Assembly: GCA_026874595.1 (NCBI GenBank)
Contig: CM049311.1
Coordinates: 57,682,453-57,746,452 of the forward strand
Direction: 5' to 3'
DNA length: 64,000 nucleotides
From: Sipunculus nudus
Lineage: Eukaryota; Annelida; Sipuncula; Golfingiida; Sipunculidae
Positions 27,301 to 39,900 of the stretch are shown here, in pieces. The notes below the pieces were generated by a model. The model saw only the letters and a program-made list of their open reading frames with translations. It ran no database searches and was not told the DNA's origin. The position numbers and the translations under genes are program-made. How positions within the stretch are numbered: position 1 is the stretch's first letter; each line of letters opens with the position of its first letter.

Positions 27301-30300
27301 TGTTACAATTTTTACCCTGTTGACAGATAACCACATATTTAAAGGTCTCAAAAATATAGAAAATAATTCGTAAAAATTTGAAAAAAAATAGAGGTGGCGC
27401 ACCCAGTCTGCTGAAACTGATGGAATACGTCATGACCAATATGTATGCCAAAAATCATGAGCATCAATGTTGTAGTTATTGAGATACTGCAGTTTTTGTA
27501 TTAAATTTTTAATTATTCTTGGGGGTACTTTGGAGCCATACAGCTTAATGGATATGGTTAACAGAGACCTTATTTCAGGTTTCCATGGAGATTTTTCATG
27601 GGTCACCCTGTGTGTAAAGAATGAAGATTATAGGTCCAGTTGTTATGATTTGTGCCCCATAGCTCAAAGAATATGGGTAACAGAGACCTTATGTCTGGTT
27701 TCCATGGAGACTTTTCATAGGTCTCTAAGAATGTCAAGAATGAAGATTCTAGGTCCAGTCTTTACAATTTGTGCCCTGTTAACAGACGTTCACATTTTTA
27801 AAGGTCTCAAAAACAGAGAAAACAATTCGTAAAAAATTTTAAAAAATAGGGGTGGCACACCCAGGCTGCAGAAACTGATGAAACATCTCATGATCAATAT
27901 GTATGCCAAAACTCATGACCATCAGTGATGTAGTTAATGAGATATTGAAGTTTTTGTAGGAAATTTTTTACTATTCTGGGGGGTACTTTGGGGCCCCATA
28001 GCTCGAAGGATATGGGTAACAGAGACCTAATTCCAGGTTTCCAAGGAGTTTTTTCATGGACCTCTCTGGATGTAAAGTAAGAAGATTTCAGGTCCAGCGG
28101 TCACGATTTGTGTCCTATTAACGGACAGACGGGGGGACGGCCGGACGGACGTCCGGACAAAAGGTGATCCATATAGCTCAGATGAATTACAGTCAGCTGA
28201 GCTAAAAATGCTTCATTAACACAAGATGGAATCTTCTGGATTACACCTTACTTTTTCAAGAAAAGTTTTTGTATATTGGAAACAGCATTGCAATTAAGGA
28301 GATACAGTGAAAATAACAATAACAATTACTGTATAACACTCGGTTGGTTGGGTTTGGGGGGGTTGGGGTGGTGATAAGAGAATAACTGTACACCTGTCAC
28401 AGCAGGGGATCTCCCCCAGTGACTGTAACAAATCAGAAACCCTGGCATAGCTGACTTCCAGTGACCTGGAGTGGGACCCTGCATCTGTAATCTGTAATCA
28501 GAGCAAATTACTACAACAGAGCCTCAAGAAAAAAATCAATAACTAGCCTAATTTTCAAGCTTTTATTTTCAAATTTCAGATTTAAACAAATTAAATACTT
28601 ATGTTTACATGCTTTGAAAATTAAATCAATGGTAATTACAGGGAAAAAAAAGTGCCATGGTCAAAGTTGGGCAAAATTTAAGGAGAAACAAATGAGTGGT
28701 TTTGATATTAGGCAGTCCTTTAGTGTAAAAATAGGTTTTTGATAAAAAAATTGAGGTTTTTCCTTAATTTCTCAAAGGAACAAAGTCGCAAAGACCCTGT
28801 TTTCAGCTTGGTAGGAGATCTTGGGACATCTAACATTATGCCAAATTTTGGATTCCTAGGTCTTACAGTTTCAAAAAGTGCCACATCTATGGACAGACAG
28901 ATGGGTGGACAACAGACAATGGACCCCGACTATAGCTCAGATGACTTATAGTCAGCTGAGCTAAAAATAGCAAAGAGAAACTTATGCTAAGCAATAATCC
29001 AATATCTTTAATATATCCCGGTGGTAAATTAAGAAAACGAAAAGAAACACTGTAGTCCTCGGGTAAAATGACATTAGGTTAATCATTAACTGTCGTACAA
29101 ACTTGCCGATAGACCCTTGTCCGCATTTCCTAATGTTCGTCATTACGAATAAAAAGCTTGTCCCCCGACCCTTTTGGAAAAACGGCTCTCTACTGTACTT
29201 TGACATGGTTGCTATAAATTTACCAGTTACATTATAAGCATACCAAATTGTACAGCAATTAATGAATGAATTAACTGCAAAGTAAATGGCATCACTGCTA
29301 TAATGTGGAAATGTCAAAATACAGGTAACTGGAAAATATGTGATGGAACTGAAAATATCCTTAAATGGACCAGGTTATGTCCAGGTTATCAAAATGGCTA
29401 CATGAAAGATACATATGGGGATAGTACTGTTGAACATTATTAAAAGTCTGACTTTCAGAGGACCAATTATCTTATTTTTCAATTTTCGCTCCATAGATCA
29501 TTTAACATAGATTACCCTGACCTAAATTTGGGTTTCCAATGAGATCTGCCTTAATGGTTAAGCATTTAACTATATAATTTAAACAATATGATAAATAATT
29601 CATACACCTACCCATGTATCACAGCCACTGCGCCACATCTGTATACTGTTTATTGACTGGAACACATTGTGACTTTTATTCCTATTAAACAGTATCATGC
29701 ACAAGATGGTGCCAACCCTACAGTCTGACACGGGAGACCTGCGAAATCGTGTCATCAAACTCCTCAGCAACTGTACCAGGGTGGGCATGGTCTTTTCTGC
29801 TTCTCTCATGATTTCTGTCATTGAAAAGGTTTCTAATTTCTCACGAGTCAATTCACCCACCGTTTCCTTGGACATTCTCTGATAGTGTTTAACTTCATTA
29901 ATGCACACCCTTACAAACCATCTGGTAGCCATTCCTACAGTTTTTTTTGCTTTCTTTGTCAGAAGTAATCTTACTGCACTTCCATAGCTACACGAAGCAA
30001 GAAGGCTCAGCATTTTCTGATGGAAACTCACATTCTGTCAAAAAACAAAAATCAGGAACAAATGTTAATTTGCATGAAACATTTTGAAAAAAAGAAACAT
30101 CTTACATAGAGACATTTGGTGGTATGTCACCTTCCAGATTAAAATAATTATATTTCTCAGAAAACCCACAACGGAGAAGAAATTTGAAGAAGAAGCAAAA
30201 GACCAAAATTAGGCGATGGATGTCTGTACCTGTTTCCTACTATAGTCTGTTCCATGGTAGGGTGCCCGTTGAAATTTTGCAATTATTCTCTGAAACCCAA

Positions 30301-30915
30301 AATTTATCACACAGTCTGACCTTAAAACTGTTGAGGGATAAAAGGCCTATTATGAGATTTTTGTTATAAAAAAAAAATAAATATTTATATTTTTCAATTC
30401 TCTGGTTCTTCTGAATCTTGTGGCCAAGTGTCATGGCATCTGCCAATTGTTGCAGAAAACTGCATTTTTTAGAATATCTATGACCAATTATTAGCAAATC
30501 AGGAGCCTTCAAATTCACTTGTTTGAGCATGTGACCATTGACCTTGATCTTTATGAATGGAGTAGAGGTGTTGTAAAAAATAGACTGTTTACTCAGATAT
30601 TGATTTAATTGCATTACTCTAATATTTTCCAAGATATGATTTCATCTAAATATAGTTAATCAGGCCAATACCCCATTCCTTAATTGCAGCATACCATCTG
30701 GATATGATCTGCCACTTAATGAAAATATTGCCAAATTTCATTAGGCACCCTACTGATGAACAGACTATAATCTTTTTAACAAATAGACCATGAGAGTGTC
30801 TAGCAAACTCTTCCTTCTATCAATACTTAACTCCCGAAAAGATTTCATGTTAATGCATCCATTTTCTACTTTAATAAATATAAAATATAAATATATTTAT
30901 AAATTATATAAAATA

Positions 30916-30981
<66 letters not shown>

Positions 30982-33900
30982 TTATACAAACACACAAATA
31001 TATCAAAAGCAGAGTTAAATGGTGGGAACTAATACAGTGGATAAGATGCACCTGCTTTGAAGAAATGCTGCAGCTGTAAAGATGCATCAAATAATCCATT
31101 AATTAAACCAAAGTTAGTCAATAACTGATCATTGAACTGGGCATGAAGTAATCCATTAATTTCAATTATTGCAGTTTCATTCATTATCAAAACTTTTTGG
31201 TCTCTACCTCTTACCTAGGATTAGATAAACATTAGATAGCATACATGATAAAAAAGCACTGTTATTTAACAGAGAAAATCACCTTATATCCTTCAATTGA
31301 TGTTAGCACAATAATGAAAAGGAAGATGTAAATATTACTTGGTCTGCACAAATTCTCAAGTATATAATAATCCTAGTATTATAGCATCATATGGGATGAA
31401 AACATTTAGTATATATACATCTCTGACAGAATACTGTGATTGTGTACAATAATTGAATTGAGAATAAAATCAACAAGGCCTACAGGCCTAATGCGAACCT
31501 GTGCATTGGGAAATACACCAAGTATAATGCTTCAATGCTGGACCATTACTTTTCATGTATATGAACAATGAAAGTACTAACTATTTTGAATATGAAACAA
31601 TTACACAAAGATCACTGCTGAAATTCTGGCATGGGTGCACACAACACAAAAATGATTAGAGCTGGCATCACCAGTCTTGTATACAACAAAGCTATCAGAG
31701 ATATATACATATGCCCAATTTCAGACTGATATATCAAACCCCTCCAGAGAAAACACAGGGACACAAACAGTGCAAAAGTCATTGTAGGTGGCGACACCTG
31801 TCTTGTGAGCGAGAAAGCCATCAAAGACACATAGACAGGTCATTATATTAGGCCAATACATCAAACTTACCTTGAGTCTGATGCATGGGGCTGACCAGGC
31901 TTAGGTGAGAAAGGCAGTGAACTGTGACAAATTGCTTGCTCAGGCTACTGCACTGAGTGAACTCGTGACCTGCACCTGGCTAGACTGCTTACACTTTTGA
32001 TCTGTACCTGGCTGCACTGAGTGAACTCTTGACCTGTTGCATAATCTGGCACAGTTCGCAGTCTGCCAAAGCTATAAATAGATCCAGGCTGAACTTTGGT
32101 GCCAAATCTGATGCAGTGGGCAGTCTACCACTGCTATAAATAGAATGCAGCTACTGCACAGATTGAACTCCTGACCTATACCTGGCTGCACTGAGTGAAC
32201 TTTTGACCTGTTGCCTAATCCGAAATAGTAGCCACACCATTGCATAAGCTCTCAGATTGGCTCCACTTGCAGCTCTGAGGGGCATGACACACATGAGGTG
32301 ATCACATGATACTCATGAGTTGATCACATGCTATCTATGAGGTTATCACATGGTGCCCATGAGGTGTTCACATGTCACCCATGAGGTGATCACATGCCTT
32401 GTGCTTGGCTGCACTGATTGAACTATTGACCTATATCTGGCTGCACTGAATGAACTCTTGATCTGTTGCCAAATCTGAAACAGATGGCAGTTTCTCAACC
32501 TATTTAAAATTACAGACACAATCTTGGCCTGTTGGTAAATCTGTTTAAACATACAGAAAGACTTTGGCTAAAATACTTTTTAATCTTTTATATCACACTT
32601 GAACCAATTGAACAAACTTGTAAGATATGATATAAAAGATTATTTCTGTGAAATACTGAACAATTTGGCTTGACCGTTTTGTCGGAGAAGATTTTTAAAG
32701 GTTTTTAAATTTTTTTCTAATTAAAATCTAAGAAAATGCAGAGTTTTTCAGATGGCTAATTTTTTTACATTACATTTCATGATGCTTGCTCCAGTCGTTT
32801 TCGAATAGTATGGGTTAACTTACAGAAGATGGACTATGGACGCCGCCACAACATCAAATTAGCTCACAGGCTCACGAAAAATTACTACAGATGCATACTG
32901 AATTTAAAATTATAATACAGATACATCTCACTGATGGCAAAATCTTGAATTAAGTTGAGTATGGATACCAATTATTTGTAATCTATGTATAGCCGTCTTT
33001 GTATACCCACAGAGAACTGTAGACCTGTGATTGTTAACATTGCCTGGTATGAAGAATATCTAAAATCATAAATCTACATTTTTTAAAAGCTTTTAAAAAA
33101 CATTCTTGTCAATATTAACCATAGATAACCTGAAATCTGAAAGTCTAGAGGCATGGAGTAAGGGATGCTGATAAACTGGTGCTAGGCTAGATGAATCTGC
33201 TTTACACAGCTACCATATATGGTAAAATGACTTAATTCAATCTTTATAATTCAGCCATAATTCATTCTTTGGAACCATAAAAGATAATCGTTATAAGAAT
33301 TATTCAGGGAACTATTCTTGTAAAATATTAAACAAATTGGCCTCAATGGCTTCAGTCTAGAAATGTTTTGCAGGTTTATAACTCATATGGGAAAATACGG
33401 CAAAATGGCTAAGTTAAGCTACCCATAACTCAGCCAAAAATCACTGAACCAAAACCATTTGAACAAACTTGAATTATCAACATCTAAGAATAATTAATAT
33501 GTGAGCTTTGGCCCACTGGTTTTTGAGAAGAAGATTTTTGTAGCCACTTAGCTAAAATGGGCTGTTATGGTATATGACTAAATTCAGCTTCCCATAACTT
33601 AGCCAAAAGTCACTGAACTGAGACCATTTGAACAAACTTCAGAAAGCACTACCCTAAGATCATTTCTGTGCGATATTAAACAATTTGGCCATATCGTTTC
33701 AGAGAAGAAGTTATTTGTAGCTGTCATAATGACACGGGCACTGATGACCCCTGTACAAAAAAGGCCGATGCTGGTGGCGCCACCAATACCTCAATTTAAG
33801 ATATGACTCATGTGACCAACATTGGCATAAAATTTGGTGATTATAGCTCCAGCCGTTTCTAAGACTGTAATTTTAGTATGCTTTTTGGACAGATGACTAA

Positions 33901-36900
33901 GTTCAACTAGCTGTAACTCAGCCAAAAATCACCGAACTCAAACCATTCGAACAAACTTGAGAGAGATTGTTCTAGGGATCATTTCTGTTAAATATTGGAC
34001 AATATGGCTTAACAGTTTCAGAGAAGAAGATTTTAAAAGCTTTTTTAGCTTCTTCCCTATAAAATCTAAGAAAATGCAGTTAGCCAGAAAATAAGCAAAA
34101 TCCGATATAGTTTTTTAGATGACAAATTTTTTGCATAAAATTTGGTGATGCTAACTCTTGCCGTTTTCAAGATAGTTAACGTACAGACGACAGACGGACG
34201 GACGACGCCACACCATCGCATAATCTCACAGGTCCGCTAAAAAGCAATAATTGATCATCAAATTGAACTGAATACCCCTTAGCTATTCACAGACCAAATA
34301 AATGCCTATCCTTTATCTGCAATTCTGATTGTATGTCACAAGAATGAGCACCTGCCAGCTCGTCCTCTTTGCAGGTTTTAGGCTGTGACCTGAAGCCTGA
34401 GGTTGATCATCAGGACATGTTCTTCTTTTCTTGCTTCCTACGGGTTCCACTGTAAGGACGGTGCTGAAATCTCGCTTCTCTCCCTGTATAAATAAAAAAA
34501 AAACCAAGAATGTTCAAGTTGTTTGCAACCAAGTATCCAAAATCATCCATTTAATGATTGGAGAAGTATTTCTTATCACTAAGTGAACTATAATTGAACT
34601 TAAAGCTGTGCTTTAAAGTTTCCCCGACCCCCTGACTGCAGAAACTGTTGAGACAAGACACTTAAACTATTTTTTGGCAGAAATGAACAAAATTTAATTT
34701 CAGAAAACAACTAGAATACGGGTAGTCGACAAGCGACTACTTGTATCCGCCTAAATCAGAGTAGAACGGGTGAAGTGAGGCATGGATTGAGTGGCAAGGG
34801 GAAATAGAGTGAAGTGTTGCATATGAGCATGGGTGTCTGCAGCCAAATTGTGTATGTAGGTTGCGCCACCTACCACAAAATCCAGAAAGCCATCCAAGTT
34901 GTATACATACGCAAAATTTAAGGCATATAAGTCAAACCACTACATGTATATGTTTGGCAGACAAACAGATGGACGCTGTGCAAAAAAGAGTTGCAGGTGG
35001 CACCACCAGTTTAGCGTATGATAAAGAGCTATGTGAGAACTATACACATGCAAAACTTTGGACCAATTGGTCAAACGGTTCCCAAGATATGAGCTTGGAT
35101 ATCTGCTGCATAAACTAGAATGCAGGTGGCGCCACCTGTCATAAAATCAAGAGAGCTGTCGGGATGGTATAAACTTGCAAAATTTTAGGCAGATATGTCA
35201 AACCACTGCCAAGATATGAGTGATTTTATCCCATGGCAGACAAACAAATGGGAGCTGTGCAAAAATGGCTGCAGGTGGCACCACCAGTTTTGCGTATGAT
35301 AAAGAGCTATGTTAGATTTATACACATGCAAAATTTTGGCTCAATCGGTCAAATGGTTCCCGAGATATGAGCTTGGATGTCTGCAGCATAAACTTGATTG
35401 TAGGTGGCGCCACCTGTCATAAAATCAGAAAAGCTATCCAGGATGTATAAGCATGCCGAATTTCAGGTGAATTAGCCAAACCACTGCAGTGATATGAGTG
35501 ATTTTAACCCAAGGCAGATGAACAGATGGACACTGTGCAAACATGGTTGCAGGTGGCGCCACCATTTTTGTGTATGTTATAAAGCTCTCCAAGGGCTACA
35601 TTTGTGCAAAATAATTCCCGAGATATGAGCTTGGATGTCTGCAGCGTAAACGTGAATGTAGGTGGCGCCACCTGTTATAAAATCAGAAAAGCTATCCAGG
35701 ATGTATACGCATGCCGAATTTCAGGTGAATTAGTCAAGTCACTGCAGAGATATGAATGATTTTAACCCAAGGCAGACAAACAGATGGACACTGTGCAAAC
35801 ATGGTTGCAGGTGGCGCCACCATTTTTTGTGTATGTTATAAAGCTCTCCAAGGGCTACATTTGTGCAAAAAAAATTTCATGATCGGTCAAACGGTTCCAG
35901 AGATATGAGCTTGGATGTCTGCAGCGTAAACGTGAATGTAGGTGGCGCCACCTATCAAAAATTCAGAAAAGCTATCCAGGATGTATATGCATGCCGAATT
36001 TTAGGTGAATTAGTCAAGTCACTGCAGAGGTATGAGTGATTTTAACCCAAGGCAGACAAACAGATGGACACTGTGCAAACATGGTTGCAGGTGGAGCCAC
36101 CATTTTTTGTGTATGTTATAAAGCTCTCCAAGGGCTACATTTGTGCAAAAAAATTTTCCTGGTCGGTCAAACGGTTTTCGAGATATGAGCTTGGATGTCT
36201 GCAGCGTAAACGTGAATGTAGGTGGAGCCACCTGTCATAAAATCAGAAAAGCTATCCAGGATGTATACGCATGCCGAATTTCAGGTGAATTAGTCAAGTC
36301 ACTGCAGAGATATGAGTGATTTTAACCCAAGGCAGACGAACAGATGGACACTGTGCAAACATGGTTGCAGGTGGCGCCACCATTTTTTGTGTATGTTATA
36401 AAGCTCTCCAAGGGCTACATTTGTGCAAAAAAATTTTCCTGATCGGTCAAATGGTTTTCGAGATATGAGCTTGGATGTCTGCAGCGTAAACGTGAATGTA
36501 GGTGGCGCCACCTGTCATAAAATCAGAAAAGCTATCCAGGATGTATAAGCATGCCGAATTTCAGGTGAATTAGTCAAGTCACTGCAGAGATATGAGTGAT
36601 TTTAACCCAAGGCAGACGAACAGATGGACACTGTGCAAACATGGTTGCAGGTGGCGCCACCATTTTTTGTGTATGTTATAAAGCTCTCCAAGGGCTACAT
36701 TTGTGCAAAAAAAATTTCATGATCGGTCAAACGGTTCCCGAGATTTGTGGGTTTATGTGTTGAAACAGACGCACAAACGGACGCAGAGCGCAGAGGAAAG
36801 GTCAGAGGTCAAAACAAAATCAGGGCGCAGCAGTTCACATGTGACCCGAACATAATCCGGGGTTTCGTAAAATTCCACCCAGCGGTTACAGAGGAGTTCT

Positions 36901-39900
36901 CTGGACACCTACGCGGCAGCGGCGGCGGCAGCGTGCAGCTGAAAACATAGTATCTGCAAAACTCTGTTTTGGCGGATACAATAAAACACCATTTATATGT
37001 GTCTAATTTGGTGTAATTGTCAGTCTTATTGTCAGGCAGTAAATAGGCAGTGAAAGTCATACAATGGATCTGCTGCATGTAGTACAGATTACATCACCAT
37101 AAAATTCCTTACAGAAGCCGCATGTCTAGTATAAGTCGCACCCTGACTTTTGGACCAGGCTGTAGGAATAGCCTTCAAGTTTTGTTTTTGGAAAAGTCCA
37201 TGATAAAAGTCACACCCCAACTTCAGCCCTCATTGTGCAGACATCAGACTCCTGTGACAGACATAAGCTTAGACTGCTTCAGCTGTTTTTTTGCCAAGTA
37301 ACCTTAGAATTAACATTACTGAGCACACTGTGCAGGATCATACTCACAAGAGTATGACTCTGCTGGTTAGGGATTGTAGGTATTGAAATCCTAAACCCCC
37401 AATACATTTGGGGTTCTAAATATGCAAGCAGCATAGGTACAGATGTAGTCAATAGTGTAGTACATTCAAACATGTTGGATCATTGTTTCCTGATGTTTTG
37501 ACAAGGTATTATCTTAAGATCCATAACTTCTAAATTTGACCTAATATTACTAGCATGTACATAGAAATATTTATACCAAATATGACCAAAACACCACCAG
37601 TGGTTTTAATATATAATGCACTCTTTGACATGTAAAAACAAGCTTTTACTGGAAAATGGAGATTTTTCCTTAATTTCTCTTAGGAACCAAGTTGCTGTGA
37701 TTCATCTTTCAGTTTGGTTGAATTTTGAATTCCTAGTTCCAACTGTTTCAAAACATGCCCTGTTAACAACTGGCTGGCCAAATGGCTGGAGGACAAAGGA
37801 CCATCCCTATAGCCCAGATGATTTATTGTCAGCTGAGCTAAAAACACAAATCCTTAATGAGGCACTGGGTATCATTGTACATAAATTATAAATACATTAT
37901 CATTCATTCACTGACTGAATGAGTACTTGCTCACCTGATTTGTAACAGTGTGATTAATATCTCCTTGAGCTCCTGCAGAAGCTGGCTTGTACCTTGGTAT
38001 GGGATCCACTGTAGAAACCGGGTCATGATTCCTTGCATGCATCTGCTTTAATTTCATTAAATACAAAATCATGTCACTTACACATTTTTTGGCAAATTAT
38101 GTAACTCCATGGTTGCATCATAGGTAAGCTCTGCATGCAAGAACATAGGGGACTCCTGATAACAGTGGATCATTCACACCCTCACCAAGAATATTGAAAT
38201 CTCACAACAGTAGAGAATACATCAGACAAACACACATTACAATGACCCAAAATACCTCAAAACTTTAGTGTTACACAGCCTCACCCTCCACACAGTTTCA
38301 TTAAAACCAATTCATAACTAGCCATAAGAAGAATGACCACAGCTGAGTGGACAATTTTTTAAATTAACAATTTTATACCTACAGTCATACAGAATGACTT
38401 ACAACTGTCACAAATGTATATTTATCTTATATAGTAACAGCTGTTAAGGTATAAAAAGGTGTCATTGTAGAATTTGCAGAAAATAATTTATACTGAAAAT
38501 TAAGTTACATAATTCTTGCTGTGTTATACAAAAATAATATAATTTAGGAGTATTAAAAGGATATGCCATTAAATATACTTCTGAGACAAAAACATATAAG
38601 GCACCCTCAACAGAATATTAGACTGAAAGCTCACCTGAGAAGATACAGGAACAACCGATGGGTCACCTGTGGGATCACCAGGTGAAACCAGGTCTAGCTT
38701 TCTTGCTCGTTTCAGCTAAATATGGATATAAAATATACAGCATCATTTCAATTTATTCATTTGCATATTATGCACTAGAGCAAAGTACTAGCAGTGACAG
38801 TACTGTTCTGATGCCTGTCTAATTGTAAGTAGATGTTTGATCGTTTGGGAGTTTACTGTATACACCCCTCTAAGGAGCCAAGAAGTTATATGCCTATAAT
38901 GGTTATTCCTGGGACCATTATTTTGTTAGCATTTGATTACATTTGCAGCCCCCCCCCCCCCCCTTGGAAAAAAAAAATATGACATGGTTGTAAATTTCTT
39001 GTACCATGGTCTTCTGTCAAGGAACAAATACTGTGGTTGGCTTCATATTTGCAAGGCTGAAATTTCGTGATTGCTCCATTTTGAATGTTTCATGAGGATT
39101 AAATTTTTTGCGATCTCACAAGAACCTATATCAAATCTTTTGTAAAGCCGTACTTGTGTGTTTTATTAAATGAGAAAAAGTCAAGACAAGAGTTTGTGAT
39201 ATTCAAGTAAAAAAATGATGGTCCAGTTCACACACCACAGGTAGTTTAGTTCAAATTTAATGATACTGTTTTCCCTATACCTGCATGGATGTAATTTATA
39301 ATAAAATTTCACACTGTTCTAACCTATTCACATACAAGTATTGGTTTCACTGAACAATAAGAACATACTAAATTGGCTAATTATTCCCGAGGGTTTCTTT
39401 TTTCGTGTTTGGTTCCCATTTGCAAATATTGCAAAATTTAAACCCTAGTGAAAAAAAGGCAACCACAGTATCTGCCAGTTGATTCAGAACAAAGGCAAAA
39501 CAGTACATTAGCAAATTCATGGTCCTATGAAGTGTAAGTAGACGACTGAACTATGGTCAGTTAGCAGTCAGCATTTATTTAACAGGTAAAAATATCTAGA
39601 GTAAGCATGTCCACTGTGCTGAATATGAACTTGGAAACAAAATTACATGTGCAACATGACAAATGAAACCTTATTTTACCTATCTTACCAAAAACAGTCA
39701 TTTTGGACTTAACGGTAACCTTAATGTGAACAAATTTATCATGTTCTATGATCCATGGCCATTTTTTATATCCAAAACAAGAGACAATAAAACAAATCTA
39801 CATCAATTTAGATATGAACAGATGTCAAAATAGAAGGGTACAAGACTGTTGATACTGAGTATGACTGATGTAATAAAACAAAAGTTGGATTAACTGACAA

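Noticed and set aside
28982-29317. 111-codon minus-strand open frame
   Set aside because: No recognised family, no splice signals that fit the surrounding gene, and it lies within intron 5 of copy 1.
30790-31099. Tyr/Ile-repeat open frames on both strands
   Set aside because: They are translations of the (TA)n microsatellite at 30915-30979.
36019-36511. Two similar 70-codon minus-strand frames as duplicated genes
   Set aside because: They are the same frame in successive 280-bp repeats of element C2.
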